Positions 7,332-16,052 of a stretch of DNA of 64,000 bases are shown in pieces. The DNA comes from Cellulomonas hominis. Lineage in GTDB: Bacteria; Actinomycetota; Actinomycetes; Actinomycetales; Cellulomonadaceae. Location of the stretch: the NCBI RefSeq assembly GCF_014201095.1, contig NZ_JACHDN010000001.1, forward strand, positions 2,852,001-2,916,000, in the 5' to 3' direction. How positions within the stretch are numbered: position 1 is the first letter of the stretch; every line of letters begins with the position of its first letter. A model generated the notes under the pieces. The model made no database searches. It saw only the letters and a program-made list of their open reading frames with translations, and was not told the DNA's origin. Position numbers and translations under genes: made by a program.

Positions 7332-8261
7332 GTGGCCCTGACCCACGACGCTCGTCCGGCTCGCTCGCGGCGGACCCCGGTCACCTGGGTCCGCCGCGGC
7401 GGGTTGAGCACGCTCGTCTTCGCGCTGCCCGTCCTGGTCGTGTTCGGGCTGTTCTCCTGGCTGCCGATCGGCCGCGCGGTCGTGATGAGCCTGCAGGAGA
7501 CCAACCTCGTCACCACGGCCTGGGTCGGCCTGGAGAACTTCCGGACCGTGCTGTCCGACCCGCTGCTCGGCACGGCGGTGCGGAACACCCTGTGGTTCGC
7601 GGCGCTGGCCCTGCTGTTCGGCTACCCGGTGCCGCTGGTCGCCGCGGTGCTGATGAGCGAGGTCCGCCGCGCCAAGGGCCTGTACAGCGCGCTCGCGTAC
7701 CTGCCGGTCGTGGTGCCGCCCGTCGTGGCGGTGCTGCTGTGGAAGTTCTTCTTCGACGCCCGGCCCGAGGGCGTGTTCAACACGATGCTCGGCTGGGTCG
7801 GCCTCGGCCCGGTGCCGTGGCTGCAGGACGCGTCCTGGGCGATGCCCTCGCTCGTGCTGGAGGCGACGTGGGCCGCCGCGGGCGGGACGATCATCATCTA
7901 CCTGGCCGCGCTCACCTCGGTGCCCGGCGAGCTGTACGACGCCGCCGAGGTCGACGGGGCGTCCGTGTGGCGCAAGGTCTGGCACGTGACGATGCCGCAG
8001 CTGCGGGGCGTGCTGTTCATCACCTTCATCCTGCAGATCATCGGGACCGCGCAGGTGTTCCTCGAGCCGTACCTGTTCACGGACGGCGGCCCGGCGAACG
8101 CCACGATCACCGTGCTGCTGCTCGTCTACCGGTACGCGTTCGGGCAGAGCCTCGGCGGCGACTACGGGGCGGCCACCGCGCTCAGCCTCATGCTCGCGGT
8201 CGTCCTGGCGGTGCTGTCGGTCGTGTACTTCCGCCTCACCCGGTCCTGGAGCCAGACATGA
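7332..8261 (+). CDS. Sugar ABC permease, MalF type
   Basis: A 309-residue membrane protein with six predicted spans. The cytoplasmic EAA loop AAEVDGASVWRKVWHVTMP (about residues 200-220) is where the ATPase docks. The GTG start follows the binding-protein stop by one base. It overlaps the next permease gene in ATGA, so the three proteins are probably made in fixed proportion. No ATPase gene is present; in related actinobacteria a shared MsiK-type ATPase encoded elsewhere energises such transporters. Confidence 0.93.
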   Translation: MALTHDARPARSRRTPVTWVRRGGLSTLVFALPVLVVFGLFSWLPIGRAVVMSLQETNLVTTAWVGLENFRTVLSDPLLGTAVRNTLWFAALALLFGYPVPLVAAVLMSEVRRAKGLYSALAYLPVVVPPVVAVLLWKFFFDARPEGVFNTMLGWVGLGPVPWLQDASWAMPSLVLEATWAAAGGTIIIYLAALTSVPGELYDAAEVDGASVWRKVWHVTMPQLRGVLFITFILQIIGTAQVFLEPYLFTDGGPANATITVLLLVYRYAFGQSLGGDYGAATALSLMLAVVLAVLSVVYFRLTRSWSQT

Positions 8262-9253
8262 CGACGTCGACGACCCCCGCCGGGCCCACCGCGGAGGCGG
8301 TGCCGCTGCCCGGTCCCGGGGCGGGCACCGTGGTCGCGCCGGCGGCGCGCCGCCGCCGGCCCCGCCGCCCCGCCGAGGCCGACCGCGGTGCGCTGTCCGC
8401 CGCGGACTGGCGCCGCCCGCTGGTCCGCCGGTCCATGCGGCTGTCGCACGGCGTGCTGCTGGCGCTGCTGGTGCTGTGCGGCCTCGGACCCCTGGTGCTG
8501 CTCGCGAAGTTCGCGGTGACGCCGACGCAGGACATCCTGCGCACGCCGCTCGCGGTGTTCCCGAACGGCATCGCGTGGGACAACCTCAGCGCCGCGTGGA
8601 ACGACGTGCAGGTCAGCCGGTACTTCCTCAACACGGTCGTGCTGGCGGCCGGGTCGTGGGCGAGCCAGATCCTCGTCGCGACCACCGGCGGGTACCTGCT
8701 GTCGGTGCTGCGGCCCCGGTACGCGAAGGTCGTGCAGGGCGCCGTGCTGGCCACGCTGTTCGTGCCGGCCGTCGTGCTGCTGGTGCCGCTGTACCTGGTG
8801 ATCCTCGACCCGCCGGTGCTCGGCCGGTCGCTGATGAACTCGTACTGGGCCGTGTGGCTCCCGGCGGGGGCGAGCGCGTTCAACGTGCTGCTCATGCAGC
8901 GGTTCTTCGACAGCCTGCCGCGCGAGGTGTTCGAGGCGGCGCGCGTCGACGGGGCGGGGCCGTTCCGGCTGTTCTGGTCGATCGTGCTGCCGATGAGCCG
9001 GCCGATCCTCGGCGTGGTGTCGGTGTTCGCGGTCATCGCGTCGTGGAAGGACTTCCTGTGGCCGCTGCTGGTGCTGCGGGACCCGGCGATCCAGCCGCTG
9101 TCGGTCCGGCTGCCGTCGCTGCAGGCGACGACCGACCTGGGCGTGCTCATGGCGGCGCTCGCGATCTCGACGCTGATCCCCGTGCTGCTGTTCCTCGTCT
9201 TCCAGCGGCTGTTCCTGCGCGGGGCGGGGCTCGGCGGGGCGGTGAAGGGCTGA
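8258..9253 (+). CDS. Sugar ABC permease, MalG type
   Basis: A 331-residue inner-membrane permease pairing with the upstream MalF-type protein. A proline/arginine-rich cytoplasmic N-terminus of about 60 residues precedes the first span; this is longer than usual for the family. The EAA motif is EAARVDGAGPFRLFWSIVLP. The ATG overlaps the previous stop in ATGA. It is the last gene of the alpha-glucoside operon; a small palindrome follows at 9282. Confidence 0.93.
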   Translation: MTTSTTPAGPTAEAVPLPGPGAGTVVAPAARRRRPRRPAEADRGALSAADWRRPLVRRSMRLSHGVLLALLVLCGLGPLVLLAKFAVTPTQDILRTPLAVFPNGIAWDNLSAAWNDVQVSRYFLNTVVLAAGSWASQILVATTGGYLLSVLRPRYAKVVQGAVLATLFVPAVVLLVPLYLVILDPPVLGRSLMNSYWAVWLPAGASAFNVLLMQRFFDSLPREVFEAARVDGAGPFRLFWSIVLPMSRPILGVVSVFAVIASWKDFLWPLLVLRDPAIQPLSVRLPSLQATTDLGVLMAALAISTLIPVLLFLVFQRLFLRGAGLGGAVKG

Positions 9254-9281
9254 GCCGGCGGGCGGCGATCTGACGGGGCGT

Positions 9282-9296
9282 CGTGACAACGTCACG
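9282..9296. promoter_or_regulatory. Palindrome upstream of ferrochelatase
   Basis: CGTGAC-AAC-GTCACG is a perfect inverted repeat with six-base arms. It is 28 bases after the permease stop and 56 bases before the ferrochelatase start. It could be an operator for the haem genes or a short terminator stem. I cannot distinguish these. Confidence 0.35.
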
Positions 9297-9352
9297 CCCG
9301 TCGGGTCGTCGCCGGGCGGCGGTCGCCCGGGTGGCGATGGGATGATGGAGCG

Positions 9353-10567
9353 GTGTCTGCCCCCACCCTGACGGCGTCGTCGCTCACCCCGTACGACGCG
9401 GTGCTCCTGCTCTCGTTCGGCGGCCCGGAGCAGCCCGAGGACGTCCTGCCCTTCATGCGGAACGTCACGCGCGGCAAGGGCATCCCGGAGGAACGGCTGG
9501 TCGAGGTCAGCCAGCACTACGCGCTCTTCGGCGGCCGCAGCCCGATCAACGACCAGAACCGCGCCCTGCTCGCGGCTCTGCGCGCCGAGCTCGACGCGCG
9601 CGGCGTCGACACCCCGCTCGCGTGGGGCAACCGCAACTGGGAGCCGTACACCGACGGCGCGCTGGCGGACCTGCGCGAGCGCGGCGCCCAGCGGGTCCTC
9701 GCCCTGGTCACGTCGGCGTACGGGTCGTACTCCGGCTGCCGGCAGTACCGCGAGCACGTGGCCGCGGCGCTCGCGGGCGTCGCCGGCGAGGCCGAGACGC
9801 CCGCCGACCCCGAGGCCGCCGCCGGCGTGCGGGTCGACAAGCTCCGCCACTACTTCAACCACCCGGGCTTCGTCCGGGCGAACGCCGACGCCGTGGTCGA
9901 GGCGTTCACCGACCTCGCCGCGCGGACCGGCCGGCCGGTCGCGGACGTCGTCGCCGACGCCCCGCTGCTGTTCGTCACGCACTCCATCCCGCTCGCCATG
10001 GAGGCCGGCTCCGCCGCCGCCCGGCCCGGGTACGTGGCGCAGCACGAGGACGCCTGCACCCAGGTCGCCGCGCTCGTCGCCGCCGACCTCGGCGTCGCAC
10101 CGTCCTGGACGCTCGCGTTCTGCTCCCGCTCCGGCCCGCCGTCGCAGCCGTGGCTCGAGCCCGACGTCAACGACGTCCTGGCCGAGCGCGCGCAGGACGG
10201 CGTGACCGCCGTCGTCATGTCGCCCATCGGCTTCGTGTCCGACCACATGGAGGTCGCGTACGATCTGGACACCGAGGCGATGGCCACCGCGGCCGACCTC
10301 GGCATCACCGCGGTGCGGGCCGGGTCGGCCTCCACCCGGGCCCCGTTCGTCGCGGGCCTGGTGGACCTCCTGCTCGAGCGCGCCGCCGCCGAGCGGGGCG
10401 AGGAGCCCGCGCGCACGACCGTCGGCGGGCTCGGCGCCTGGCCGGACCGGTGCGCCGTCGGCTGCTGCTTCCAGCGCGCCGGCGTCGACACGGGCACCCC
10501 GGCGGTCGCCGGGCAGGACAGCCGCACGCACGACGAGACCACCAGCGAAGGAGCAGCAGCGCGATGA
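9353..10567 (+). CDS. hemH: Ferrochelatase (coproporphyrin type)
   Basis: A 404-residue class I chelatase that inserts Fe(II) into the porphyrin. YDAVLLLSFGGPEQPEDVLPF and LFVTHSIP (catalytic His) and the SPIGFVSDHMEV block are diagnostic. Being followed by ChdC, it is expected to act on coproporphyrin III, making coproheme (CpfC role). Cys129 together with Cys367, Cys371 and Cys372 near the C-terminus are the probable ligands of the [2Fe-2S] cluster known in actinobacterial ferrochelatases. The GTG start has only a weak GGAG upstream. The stop overlaps the next gene in ATGA, so the two enzymes of the pathway end are translationally coupled. Confidence 0.95.
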   Translation: MSAPTLTASSLTPYDAVLLLSFGGPEQPEDVLPFMRNVTRGKGIPEERLVEVSQHYALFGGRSPINDQNRALLAALRAELDARGVDTPLAWGNRNWEPYTDGALADLRERGAQRVLALVTSAYGSYSGCRQYREHVAAALAGVAGEAETPADPEAAAGVRVDKLRHYFNHPGFVRANADAVVEAFTDLAARTGRPVADVVADAPLLFVTHSIPLAMEAGSAAARPGYVAQHEDACTQVAALVAADLGVAPSWTLAFCSRSGPPSQPWLEPDVNDVLAERAQDGVTAVVMSPIGFVSDHMEVAYDLDTEAMATAADLGITAVRAGSASTRAPFVAGLVDLLLERAAAERGEEPARTTVGGLGAWPDRCAVGCCFQRAGVDTGTPAVAGQDSRTHDETTSEGAAAR

Positions 10568-11301
10568 GCAGCACCACCGCCCCGGACGGCGGGCACAGCC
10601 CCGAGACGGCCGAGGAGATCAACAACGCGATCCGGTACGCCATGTACGCGGTGTTCGAGACCTCCGCCGCGCTCCCCGCGGACGCCACCGAGCGCAAGCG
10701 GGTCGTCGAGGAGGCGCTCGACGCGCTCACCGGCCCGGACGCCCCCGAGGGCCTCGTGGTGCGCGGCTGGTACGACGTCGCCGGCCTGCGCGCCGACGCC
10801 GACCTCATGGTCTGGTGGCACGCCCCGAGCATCGAGGCGGTGCAGGACGCCTTCCACCGGCTGCGGGCCAGCGACCTCGGCGCCCACCTGCTGCCCGTCT
10901 GGTCGGTGGCCGCGATGCACCGCCCGGCCGAGTTCAACCGCGGGCACGTCCCGGCGTTCCTCGCCGGCGAGGACCCGCGCGCCTACCTGTGCGTCTACCC
11001 GTTCGTGCGGTCCTACGAGTGGTACCTGCTGGCCGACGACGAGCGCCGTGAGCTCCTGCGCGAGCACGGGCACGCCGCCCGGGACTACGCCGACGTGCGG
11101 GCCAACACGCTGTCGTCGTTCGCGCTCGGCGACTACGAGTGGATCCTCGGGTTCGAGGCCGACGAGCTGCACCGGATCGTCGACCTCATGCGCGACCTGC
11201 GGGCGACCGGCGCGCGGCGGCACGTGCGCGAGGAGGTGCCGTTCTACACCGGCACGCGCGTCGAGCTCGCGGAGTGGGTGGAGCGGCAGCCGCGGGAGTG
11301 A
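10564..11301 (+). CDS. hemQ: Coproheme decarboxylase
   Basis: A 245-residue chlorite-dismutase-superfamily enzyme, also called ChdC. It removes two propionate carboxyl groups from coproheme III, using hydrogen peroxide, to give haem b. The segment VYPFVRSYEWYLL contains the expected catalytic Tyr145, and LLREHGHAARDY supplies the axial haem ligand His168. Overlap with the ferrochelatase stop (ATGA) supports coordinated production, so that reactive coproheme can be used promptly. Together with the chelatase, this shows that the organism uses the coproporphyrin-dependent route found in Gram-positive bacteria. Confidence 0.95.
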   Translation: MSSTTAPDGGHSPETAEEINNAIRYAMYAVFETSAALPADATERKRVVEEALDALTGPDAPEGLVVRGWYDVAGLRADADLMVWWHAPSIEAVQDAFHRLRASDLGAHLLPVWSVAAMHRPAEFNRGHVPAFLAGEDPRAYLCVYPFVRSYEWYLLADDERRELLREHGHAARDYADVRANTLSSFALGDYEWILGFEADELHRIVDLMRDLRATGARRHVREEVPFYTGTRVELAEWVERQPRE

Positions 11302-11319
11302 ACGGCGAGGGGGGCGGGC

Positions 11320-11682
11320 TCAGGCCTCGGACTCCTCCGGCGGGGCGGGCAGCAGGCGGCTGACCCGCCCCTCTCCGTCCGTGAGCAGCAGGGCGCCGTC
11401 CGCGACCTCCACCGCCAGCGCCCCGCCGAGCAGGTCGAGCACCGCGCGCTCCCGGGCCGTGTGCTCGGGCGTGCCGGCCATCAGCGTCGTGACCACCGGC
11501 CCGAACCGGAGCGTGCCGTCGTCGCAGGACCACGTCCCGCGCAGCCGGTTCACCCCGCCGGTGCCGTACACCTGCCCGTCCCCGGCGAACGTCAGCGCCG
11601 GCCGGGACCGCGCCGGGCCGTCCCCGACGGGCACGCCCGCGACCTCGACGAACTGCCACGTGCGCCCGACGACCTCGTCCAT
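11320..11682 (-). CDS. META domain protein
   Basis: A 120-residue protein made of one META (HslJ-like) domain: VGRTWQFVEVAG at the start, then TFAGDGQVYGTGGVNRLRGTW and the FGPVVTTLMAG block. META domains are small secreted or cytoplasmic beta-rich modules linked to motility or antibiotic stress in some bacteria; the biochemical role is unknown. There is no signal peptide with the chosen ATG at 11682. GATGAT stands six bases before this ATG, so a leaderless start is possible. It is convergent with the coproheme decarboxylase gene, with 18 bases between them. Confidence 0.8.
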   Translation of the reverse strand: MDEVVGRTWQFVEVAGVPVGDGPARSRPALTFAGDGQVYGTGGVNRLRGTWSCDDGTLRFGPVVTTLMAGTPEHTARERAVLDLLGGALAVEVADGALLLTDGEGRVSRLLPAPPEESEA

Positions 11683-11728
11683 CGCCCGATCATCGCACCG
11701 CACCGCACCGCAGTGCACCGCGCCGCGG

Positions 11729-11797
11729 CGAGGGGGCATGCGGCGCGCGTCCGGGGTGCACCGGGCGGTGCCCCGCTGCGCGCGAGGTGCCCCCTCG
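11729..11797 (-). terminator. Long imperfect hairpin after the LLM gene
   Basis: CGAGGGGGCA (11729-11738) pairs with TGCCCCCTCG (11788-11797). Inside, GCGCGC (11743-11748) pairs with 11778-11783, CGGGG with CCCCG and CACC with GGTG, closing on a GGGC loop (11763-11766). It begins 15 bases after the oxidoreductase stop on the minus strand and separates it from the META gene. A role as terminator is inferred. Confidence 0.6.
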
Positions 11798-11811
11798 GCC
11801 GTCACCAGCCG

Positions 11812-12831
11812 TCACCAGGCGGCTGCCAGGGCCTCCAGGGTGGCGACGCGGTCCTCGACCGCGTGCGTCGTGGCCGTGACCACGAGCTCGTCGGCGCCCG
11901 TGCGGGTCACGAGCTCCCGCAGGGCCGCGACCGCCCGGTCCGCCGTCGTCGCGACCTGCGTGCCGGGGACGCGGTCGTAGAAGTCGCGCGCCTGCTCGGG
12001 GTCGAGCGCGTCGAGCATCGCGGCGGCGTCCTCGGGCGTCTCGATCGGCGCCAGGGCGCCCCGGCTCCGCAGGCGCAGGGCCATCACCCTGCTCGGGCCG
12101 GCGAGCCAGGCGGCGCGCTCGTCGGACTCCGCCACGATCACCGACGCCGACACCATGAGGTGCGGGGCGTCCAGCACGGCCGACCGCCGGAACGCCGCGC
12201 GGTACACGTCGGCGGCGTGCGTCGTGATGCCGGTGCCGAAGTGGTGGGCGTAGGAGAACGGCAGGCCGAGCTCGCCGGCGAGCTGGGCGCTGAAGGTCGA
12301 GGACCCGAGCAGCCACACCTGCGGGGCGCCCGCGGGGGCGGGCGTGGCGGACAGCCGGGCGGCCGTGGCGCTCGCCGCGCGGCCCGCGGGGAGCTGGCCG
12401 AGCAGGGACAGCACGTCCAGCAGCTCGGCGGGGAAGTCCTCGGCGCCCAGGCCCTCGACGGTGCGGCGCAGCGCGGCGGCCGTCACCGGGTCGGCCCCGG
12501 GCGCCCGGCCGATGCCGAGGTCCACGCGGCCGGGGTGCAGCGCCTCCAGCATGGCGAACTGCTCCGCCACGACGAGCGCCGGGTGGTTCGGCAGCATCAC
12601 GCCGCCGGAGCCGACGCGGATGCGCTCCGTCGACGCGGCGAGGTGCGCGAGCAGGACGGCGGGCGACGTGGAGGCCACGGCCGGCATCGCGTGGTGCTCG
12701 GCGACCCAGAACCGGCGGTAGCCGAGCCGGTCGGCCGCGCGGGCGAGGGTCGTGGAGTCGGCGAGGGCGTCGGCGGACGTGCGGCCGGTGCCGACGGGGG
12801 ACAGGTCGAGGACGGACAGCGGGGTGCTCAC
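11812..12831 (-). CDS. LLM class flavin-dependent oxidoreductase
   Basis: A 339-residue luciferase-like monooxygenase of the MsnO8 type. LSVLDLSPVGTGRTSADAL at the start, FWVAEHHAMPAVASTSPAVL and VDLGIGRAPGADP are characteristic of this subfamily, which folds as a TIM barrel binding reduced FMN or F420. The substrate is unknown. The GTG at 12831 is chosen because the conserved N-terminal strand begins immediately after it; an upstream ATG would add a basic, non-conserved stretch. It follows the glutamate dehydrogenase gene on the same strand after 62 bases. Confidence 0.88.
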   Translation of the reverse strand: MSTPLSVLDLSPVGTGRTSADALADSTTLARAADRLGYRRFWVAEHHAMPAVASTSPAVLLAHLAASTERIRVGSGGVMLPNHPALVVAEQFAMLEALHPGRVDLGIGRAPGADPVTAAALRRTVEGLGAEDFPAELLDVLSLLGQLPAGRAASATAARLSATPAPAGAPQVWLLGSSTFSAQLAGELGLPFSYAHHFGTGITTHAADVYRAAFRRSAVLDAPHLMVSASVIVAESDERAAWLAGPSRVMALRLRSRGALAPIETPEDAAAMLDALDPEQARDFYDRVPGTQVATTADRAVAALRELVTRTGADELVVTATTHAVEDRVATLEALAAAW

Positions 12832-12893
12832 ACCTGCGGCCAACACCGGCGGCGGGCCCCTGCTTCCCGCCGCCGGCGCCCGCCGCCCGCGCA

Positions 12894-14192
12894 TCAGGGG
12901 TACAGGCCCCGCAGCTGGTGCGCCTCCGCCACGCGCCGCACGCCGATCACCAGCGCGGCGTCCCGCAGCGAGATCCCGTCGGCCCGGGCCCGCTGGGCGA
13001 CCGCCGCGTAGGACGCGCGCATCCGCTGCTCGAGGCGGTCCTCGATCTCCCGCTCCGTCCACCAGTACGCCTGCTGCGCCTGCACCCACTCGAAGTAGGA
13101 CACGACCACGCCGCCCGCGTTCGCCAGGATGTCGGGCACCACGGTGATGCCGCGCTCGGCGAGCACCCGGTCCCCGCCGCTCGTCGTCGGGCCGTTCGCG
13201 CCCTCGACCACCCACCGGGCCTTGACGGTGCGGGCCGTGTCCTCGTCCAGCACGTCCTCCACGGCCGCGGGGATGAGCACGTCGACGTCCAGGGCGAGCA
13301 GCTCGGCGTTGCCGATCGGGTCGGCGCCCGCGAAGCCCACGACCGAGCCGGTGCTCGCGACGTGGGCGGTGAGCGCCGCGAGGTCCAGGCCGTCCGGGGC
13401 GTGCACGCCGCCGTACTGGTCGCTCACGGCCACCACCCGCGCGCCGCCCTCGGCCAGGAACCGCGCCGCGTGCGAGCCGACCTTGCCGAAGCCCTGCACC
13501 GCCGCGGTGACCTCGGACAGGTCCGCGCCGGCGTCGGCGAGCGCGGCGGCCGTCACGTGCACGACGCCGCGCGAGGTCGCCGTCGCCCGGCCGAGGGACC
13601 CGCCCACCGCGAGCGGCTTGCCCGTGACGACCGCCGGGATCGTGTACCCCGAGTTCACCGAGTACGTGTCCATCACCCAGGACATCGTCTGCTCGGTCGT
13701 GCCGACGTCGGGGGCCATGATGTCCCGTTCGGGTCCGATGAACGGCAGGATCTCGGAGGTGTACCGCCGGGTCACGCGCTCCAGCTCGGCGGGGGAGTAG
13801 CCGCGCGGGTCGATCGCCACGCCGCCCTTCGCGCCGCCGTAGGGCAGCTCGACGACGGCGCACTTCCAGGTCATCCACATCGCCAGCGCGCGCACCTCCT
13901 CGATGTCCACGCCCGGCGCGTACCGCAGGCCGCCCTTGCCGGGGCCGCGGGAGATGTTGTGCTGCACCCGGTACCCGGCGAGCAGCTCGATCCGGCCGTC
14001 GTCCCGGCGCAGCGGGACCGCCACGTGCAGCTCGCGCCGGGGGGTCGCGAGCATCTGGTGCACGCCGTCGTCGTATCCGAGCAGCTCCACGGCGGAGGAC
14101 AGCTGGGCGAGGGCGGTGGTGAGGGGCGACGTTCGGGTCGGGGGCGTCGCGGGGGTGGGCGACGCGTCCGGCCCGGACACGGTTGCGGTCAT
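12894..14192 (-). CDS. gdhA: Glutamate dehydrogenase (Glu/Leu/Phe/Val family)
   Basis: A 432-residue hexameric-type dehydrogenase interconverting glutamate with 2-oxoglutarate plus ammonium. Substrate- and catalysis-related lysines are seen in NISRGPGKGGLRY (Lys86), WMTWKCAVV (Lys110) and YGGAKGGV (Lys122), followed by the MAPDVGTTEQTMSW block and the NAD(P)-binding QGFGKVGSHAA glycine loop. An AGGAGG spaced eight bases from the ATG at 14192 fixes the start. Length fits the short bacterial class. A leucine or phenylalanine dehydrogenase is less likely given the strong GDH-type catalytic block. Cofactor preference is not determined. Confidence 0.92.
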   Translation of the reverse strand: MTATVSGPDASPTPATPPTRTSPLTTALAQLSSAVELLGYDDGVHQMLATPRRELHVAVPLRRDDGRIELLAGYRVQHNISRGPGKGGLRYAPGVDIEEVRALAMWMTWKCAVVELPYGGAKGGVAIDPRGYSPAELERVTRRYTSEILPFIGPERDIMAPDVGTTEQTMSWVMDTYSVNSGYTIPAVVTGKPLAVGGSLGRATATSRGVVHVTAAALADAGADLSEVTAAVQGFGKVGSHAARFLAEGGARVVAVSDQYGGVHAPDGLDLAALTAHVASTGSVVGFAGADPIGNAELLALDVDVLIPAAVEDVLDEDTARTVKARWVVEGANGPTTSGGDRVLAERGITVVPDILANAGGVVVSYFEWVQAQQAYWWTEREIEDRLEQRMRASYAAVAQRARADGISLRDAALVIGVRRVAEAHQLRGLYP

Positions 14193-14310
14193 GCAGGCGC
14201 CTCCTGGGCATCCACGTCCGGCGGCCGGGCGCGGCCTCGTCGCCGCCCCCGCGGAGAACCGCCGGGTCCCGGCCACTGTGCCACACCGCCCCGCGGCGCA
14301 CCGCCCGGCG

Positions 14311-15279
14311 TCAGGAGGTGCGGCCGGGCCCGTACTCGAAGTGCCAGTACTCGGCGTACGGCTGGCCCTCCCGGACCCGCGCGGGGGCGTACCAGCCGTA
14401 GGCCGGGCCGTTCGCGACCAGCCACTGGTAGCGCTCCGTGCCGAACCCGTACGTGCCGGGCCACTCCTGCACGTCGAGGGCCGTGCCGAGCCCGTGCGAC
14501 GACGTGCCCGGCGCGGCGGCGAGCCCCCCGAACGCCGCCTTCATCGCGACCTGGTCGTCGTACGACCGGTAGGTGAGGTCGAGGTCCAGGGAGGCGCCGA
14601 ACTGCGCGCGGAACGCCTCGTCGAGGGCCGTGAGCGCGTCCGCGGCGTCGCACCGCAGGTACTGCGTGAACCCGAGCTGGTCGGTGCCCCACGGGATCGC
14701 GCACATCGCGGAGGCGGGCATGTGGCCGTTCGAGCCGTCGCCGTCCGCGGTCGGCACCGAGGTCACCCACAGGACGTTCCCGTCCGCGTCCACCGGGCGG
14801 CCGCCGACCCAGCCGGCGATGCCGGGGTTGCCCGTGCTCGCGGGGCCGGACGCGGTCGCCGGGGCCTTCTGCGTCGCCCGGGCGTCCGCGGCGGCCTGGG
14901 CCTCGGCGGCGGCCCGGGCCTCGGCGGCCGCCTGGGCCTCCGCCGCCGCCTGCGCCTCGGCGGCGGCCTGCGCTGCCGCGGCCTCCTGCGCGGCCCGCGT
15001 CCGCTCCGCCGACCGGCGCGACGCGTCCAGCAGCCCGGCCCGGGTGCGGTCCGCGAGGAACGCGTCCTCCGCCGCGGACAGCTCGGCGGCGAGCCCCACC
15101 GCCTCCGCCGCGCGCTCGGCGTCGGCCGCCCGCTCGCGGCCGGCGTGCAGCTGCGCGCCGGCGACCGCGACCGCCGCGACCAGCAGCGCGCTGGTCGCGG
15201 CGGCCACGACGGTGCGCTCGAGCCCCGCGCGGCGGCGGCGCTCCCGGCGCGCCCGGCGCCCCGGTGCGGCCTCGGTCAC
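14311..15279 (-). CDS. VanY-type D-Ala-D-Ala carboxypeptidase
   Basis: A 322-residue M15B peptidase. After a basic N-terminus, residues 23-43 form a membrane anchor. An alanine-rich helix follows (about 50-136), including tandem EAQAAA units at about 97-136, then the catalytic domain. Zinc ligands lie in SSHGLGTALDV (His262, Asp269) and in AEYWHFEY (His313, with catalytic Glu310). It trims D-alanine from peptidoglycan stem peptides outside the cell; the helix probably acts as a stalk. The GTG start overlaps the aldo-keto reductase stop in GTGA. No VanHAX-type resistance genes are nearby, so a housekeeping wall role is more likely than glycopeptide resistance. Confidence 0.9.
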   Translation of the reverse strand: MTEAAPGRRARRERRRRAGLERTVVAAATSALLVAAVAVAGAQLHAGRERAADAERAAEAVGLAAELSAAEDAFLADRTRAGLLDASRRSAERTRAAQEAAAAQAAAEAQAAAEAQAAAEARAAAEAQAAADARATQKAPATASGPASTGNPGIAGWVGGRPVDADGNVLWVTSVPTADGDGSNGHMPASAMCAIPWGTDQLGFTQYLRCDAADALTALDEAFRAQFGASLDLDLTYRSYDDQVAMKAAFGGLAAAPGTSSHGLGTALDVQEWPGTYGFGTERYQWLVANGPAYGWYAPARVREGQPYAEYWHFEYGPGRTS

Positions 15280-16052
15280 CGGCCGCCCAGGCCGTCGATC
15301 CGCGCGACCTCGTCCTCGGAGAGGGAGAACCGCAGCACGTCGAGGTTCTGCTCGATGCGCTCGCGGTGCGTGGACTTCGGGATGACGACGATGCCGTGGT
15401 CCAGGTGCCAGCGCAGGACGACCTGCCGGGTGGTGACGCCGTGCTCCGCCGCGATGGCGGTGAGCACCGGGTCGTCGAGGTCGGTGCGCTTGAACGGGCT
15501 GTACCCCTCGATCCGCACGCCGCGCCGCTCGTGCTCGGCGACGAGGTCGGCGTCGTAGTCGCCCGGGCTCCAGGGGATCTGGTTCACGGCCGGCGCCTCG
15601 CCGGTCGCGGCGATCAGCTCGTCGATCTGCGCGATGGAGTAGTTGGACACCCCGATCGAGCGCACCAGGCCCTCGTCCCGCGCGGCGATGAACTGCTCCC
15701 AGGTGGCGGGCGTCGCCTGCTTGTCCGGCGGCCAGTGCACGAGCCAGAGGTCGAGGTGGTCCGTGCCGAGCTGGGCCAGGGACTCCACGAGCGTCTGGCG
15801 CTCACGGCCCGCGTGGTCCGGCGGCAGCTTGGTCGTGACGAACACGGCGTCGCGGTCGACGTCGACGGCGGCCAGCGCCCGGCCGACCTCGGCCTGGTTG
15901 CCGTAGCCCGTGGCAGTGTCGATGTGCGTGTACCCGAGCTCGAGCGCGGTGATCACCGCCCGCTCGGCGTCGGTGCCCTCGGACTGCCAGGTGCCGAGCC
16001 CGAGGAGCGGCATCGCGCCGCCGGGCAGGGGGACGGTGGGGATCGATGTCAT
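15276..16052 (-). CDS. Aldo/keto reductase
   Basis: A 258-residue NADPH-dependent reductase of the AKR5-like bacterial group (2,5-diketo-D-gluconate reductase/prostaglandin F synthase relatives). The catalytic tetrad is visible as Asp45, Tyr50, Lys75 and His106, with VVIPKSTHRERIEQN as the cofactor phosphate site. It reduces small carbonyl compounds in the cytoplasm; the natural substrate is unknown. Its ATG overlaps the stop of the AraC-type regulator (ATGA) and its stop overlaps the VanY start (GTGA), so all three lie in one coupled unit. Confidence 0.92.
   Translation of the reverse strand: MTSIPTVPLPGGAMPLLGLGTWQSEGTDAERAVITALELGYTHIDTATGYGNQAEVGRALAAVDVDRDAVFVTTKLPPDHAGRERQTLVESLAQLGTDHLDLWLVHWPPDKQATPATWEQFIAARDEGLVRSIGVSNYSIAQIDELIAATGEAPAVNQIPWSPGDYDADLVAEHERRGVRIEGYSPFKRTDLDDPVLTAIAAEHGVTTRQVVLRWHLDHGIVVIPKSTHRERIEQNLDVLRFSLSEDEVARIDGLGGR

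Noticed and set aside
14311..15279. VanY as part of a glycopeptide resistance cluster
   Set aside because: No vanH, vanA, vanX or VanRS genes are nearby; it is coupled to an aldo-keto reductase and an AraC-type regulator instead.
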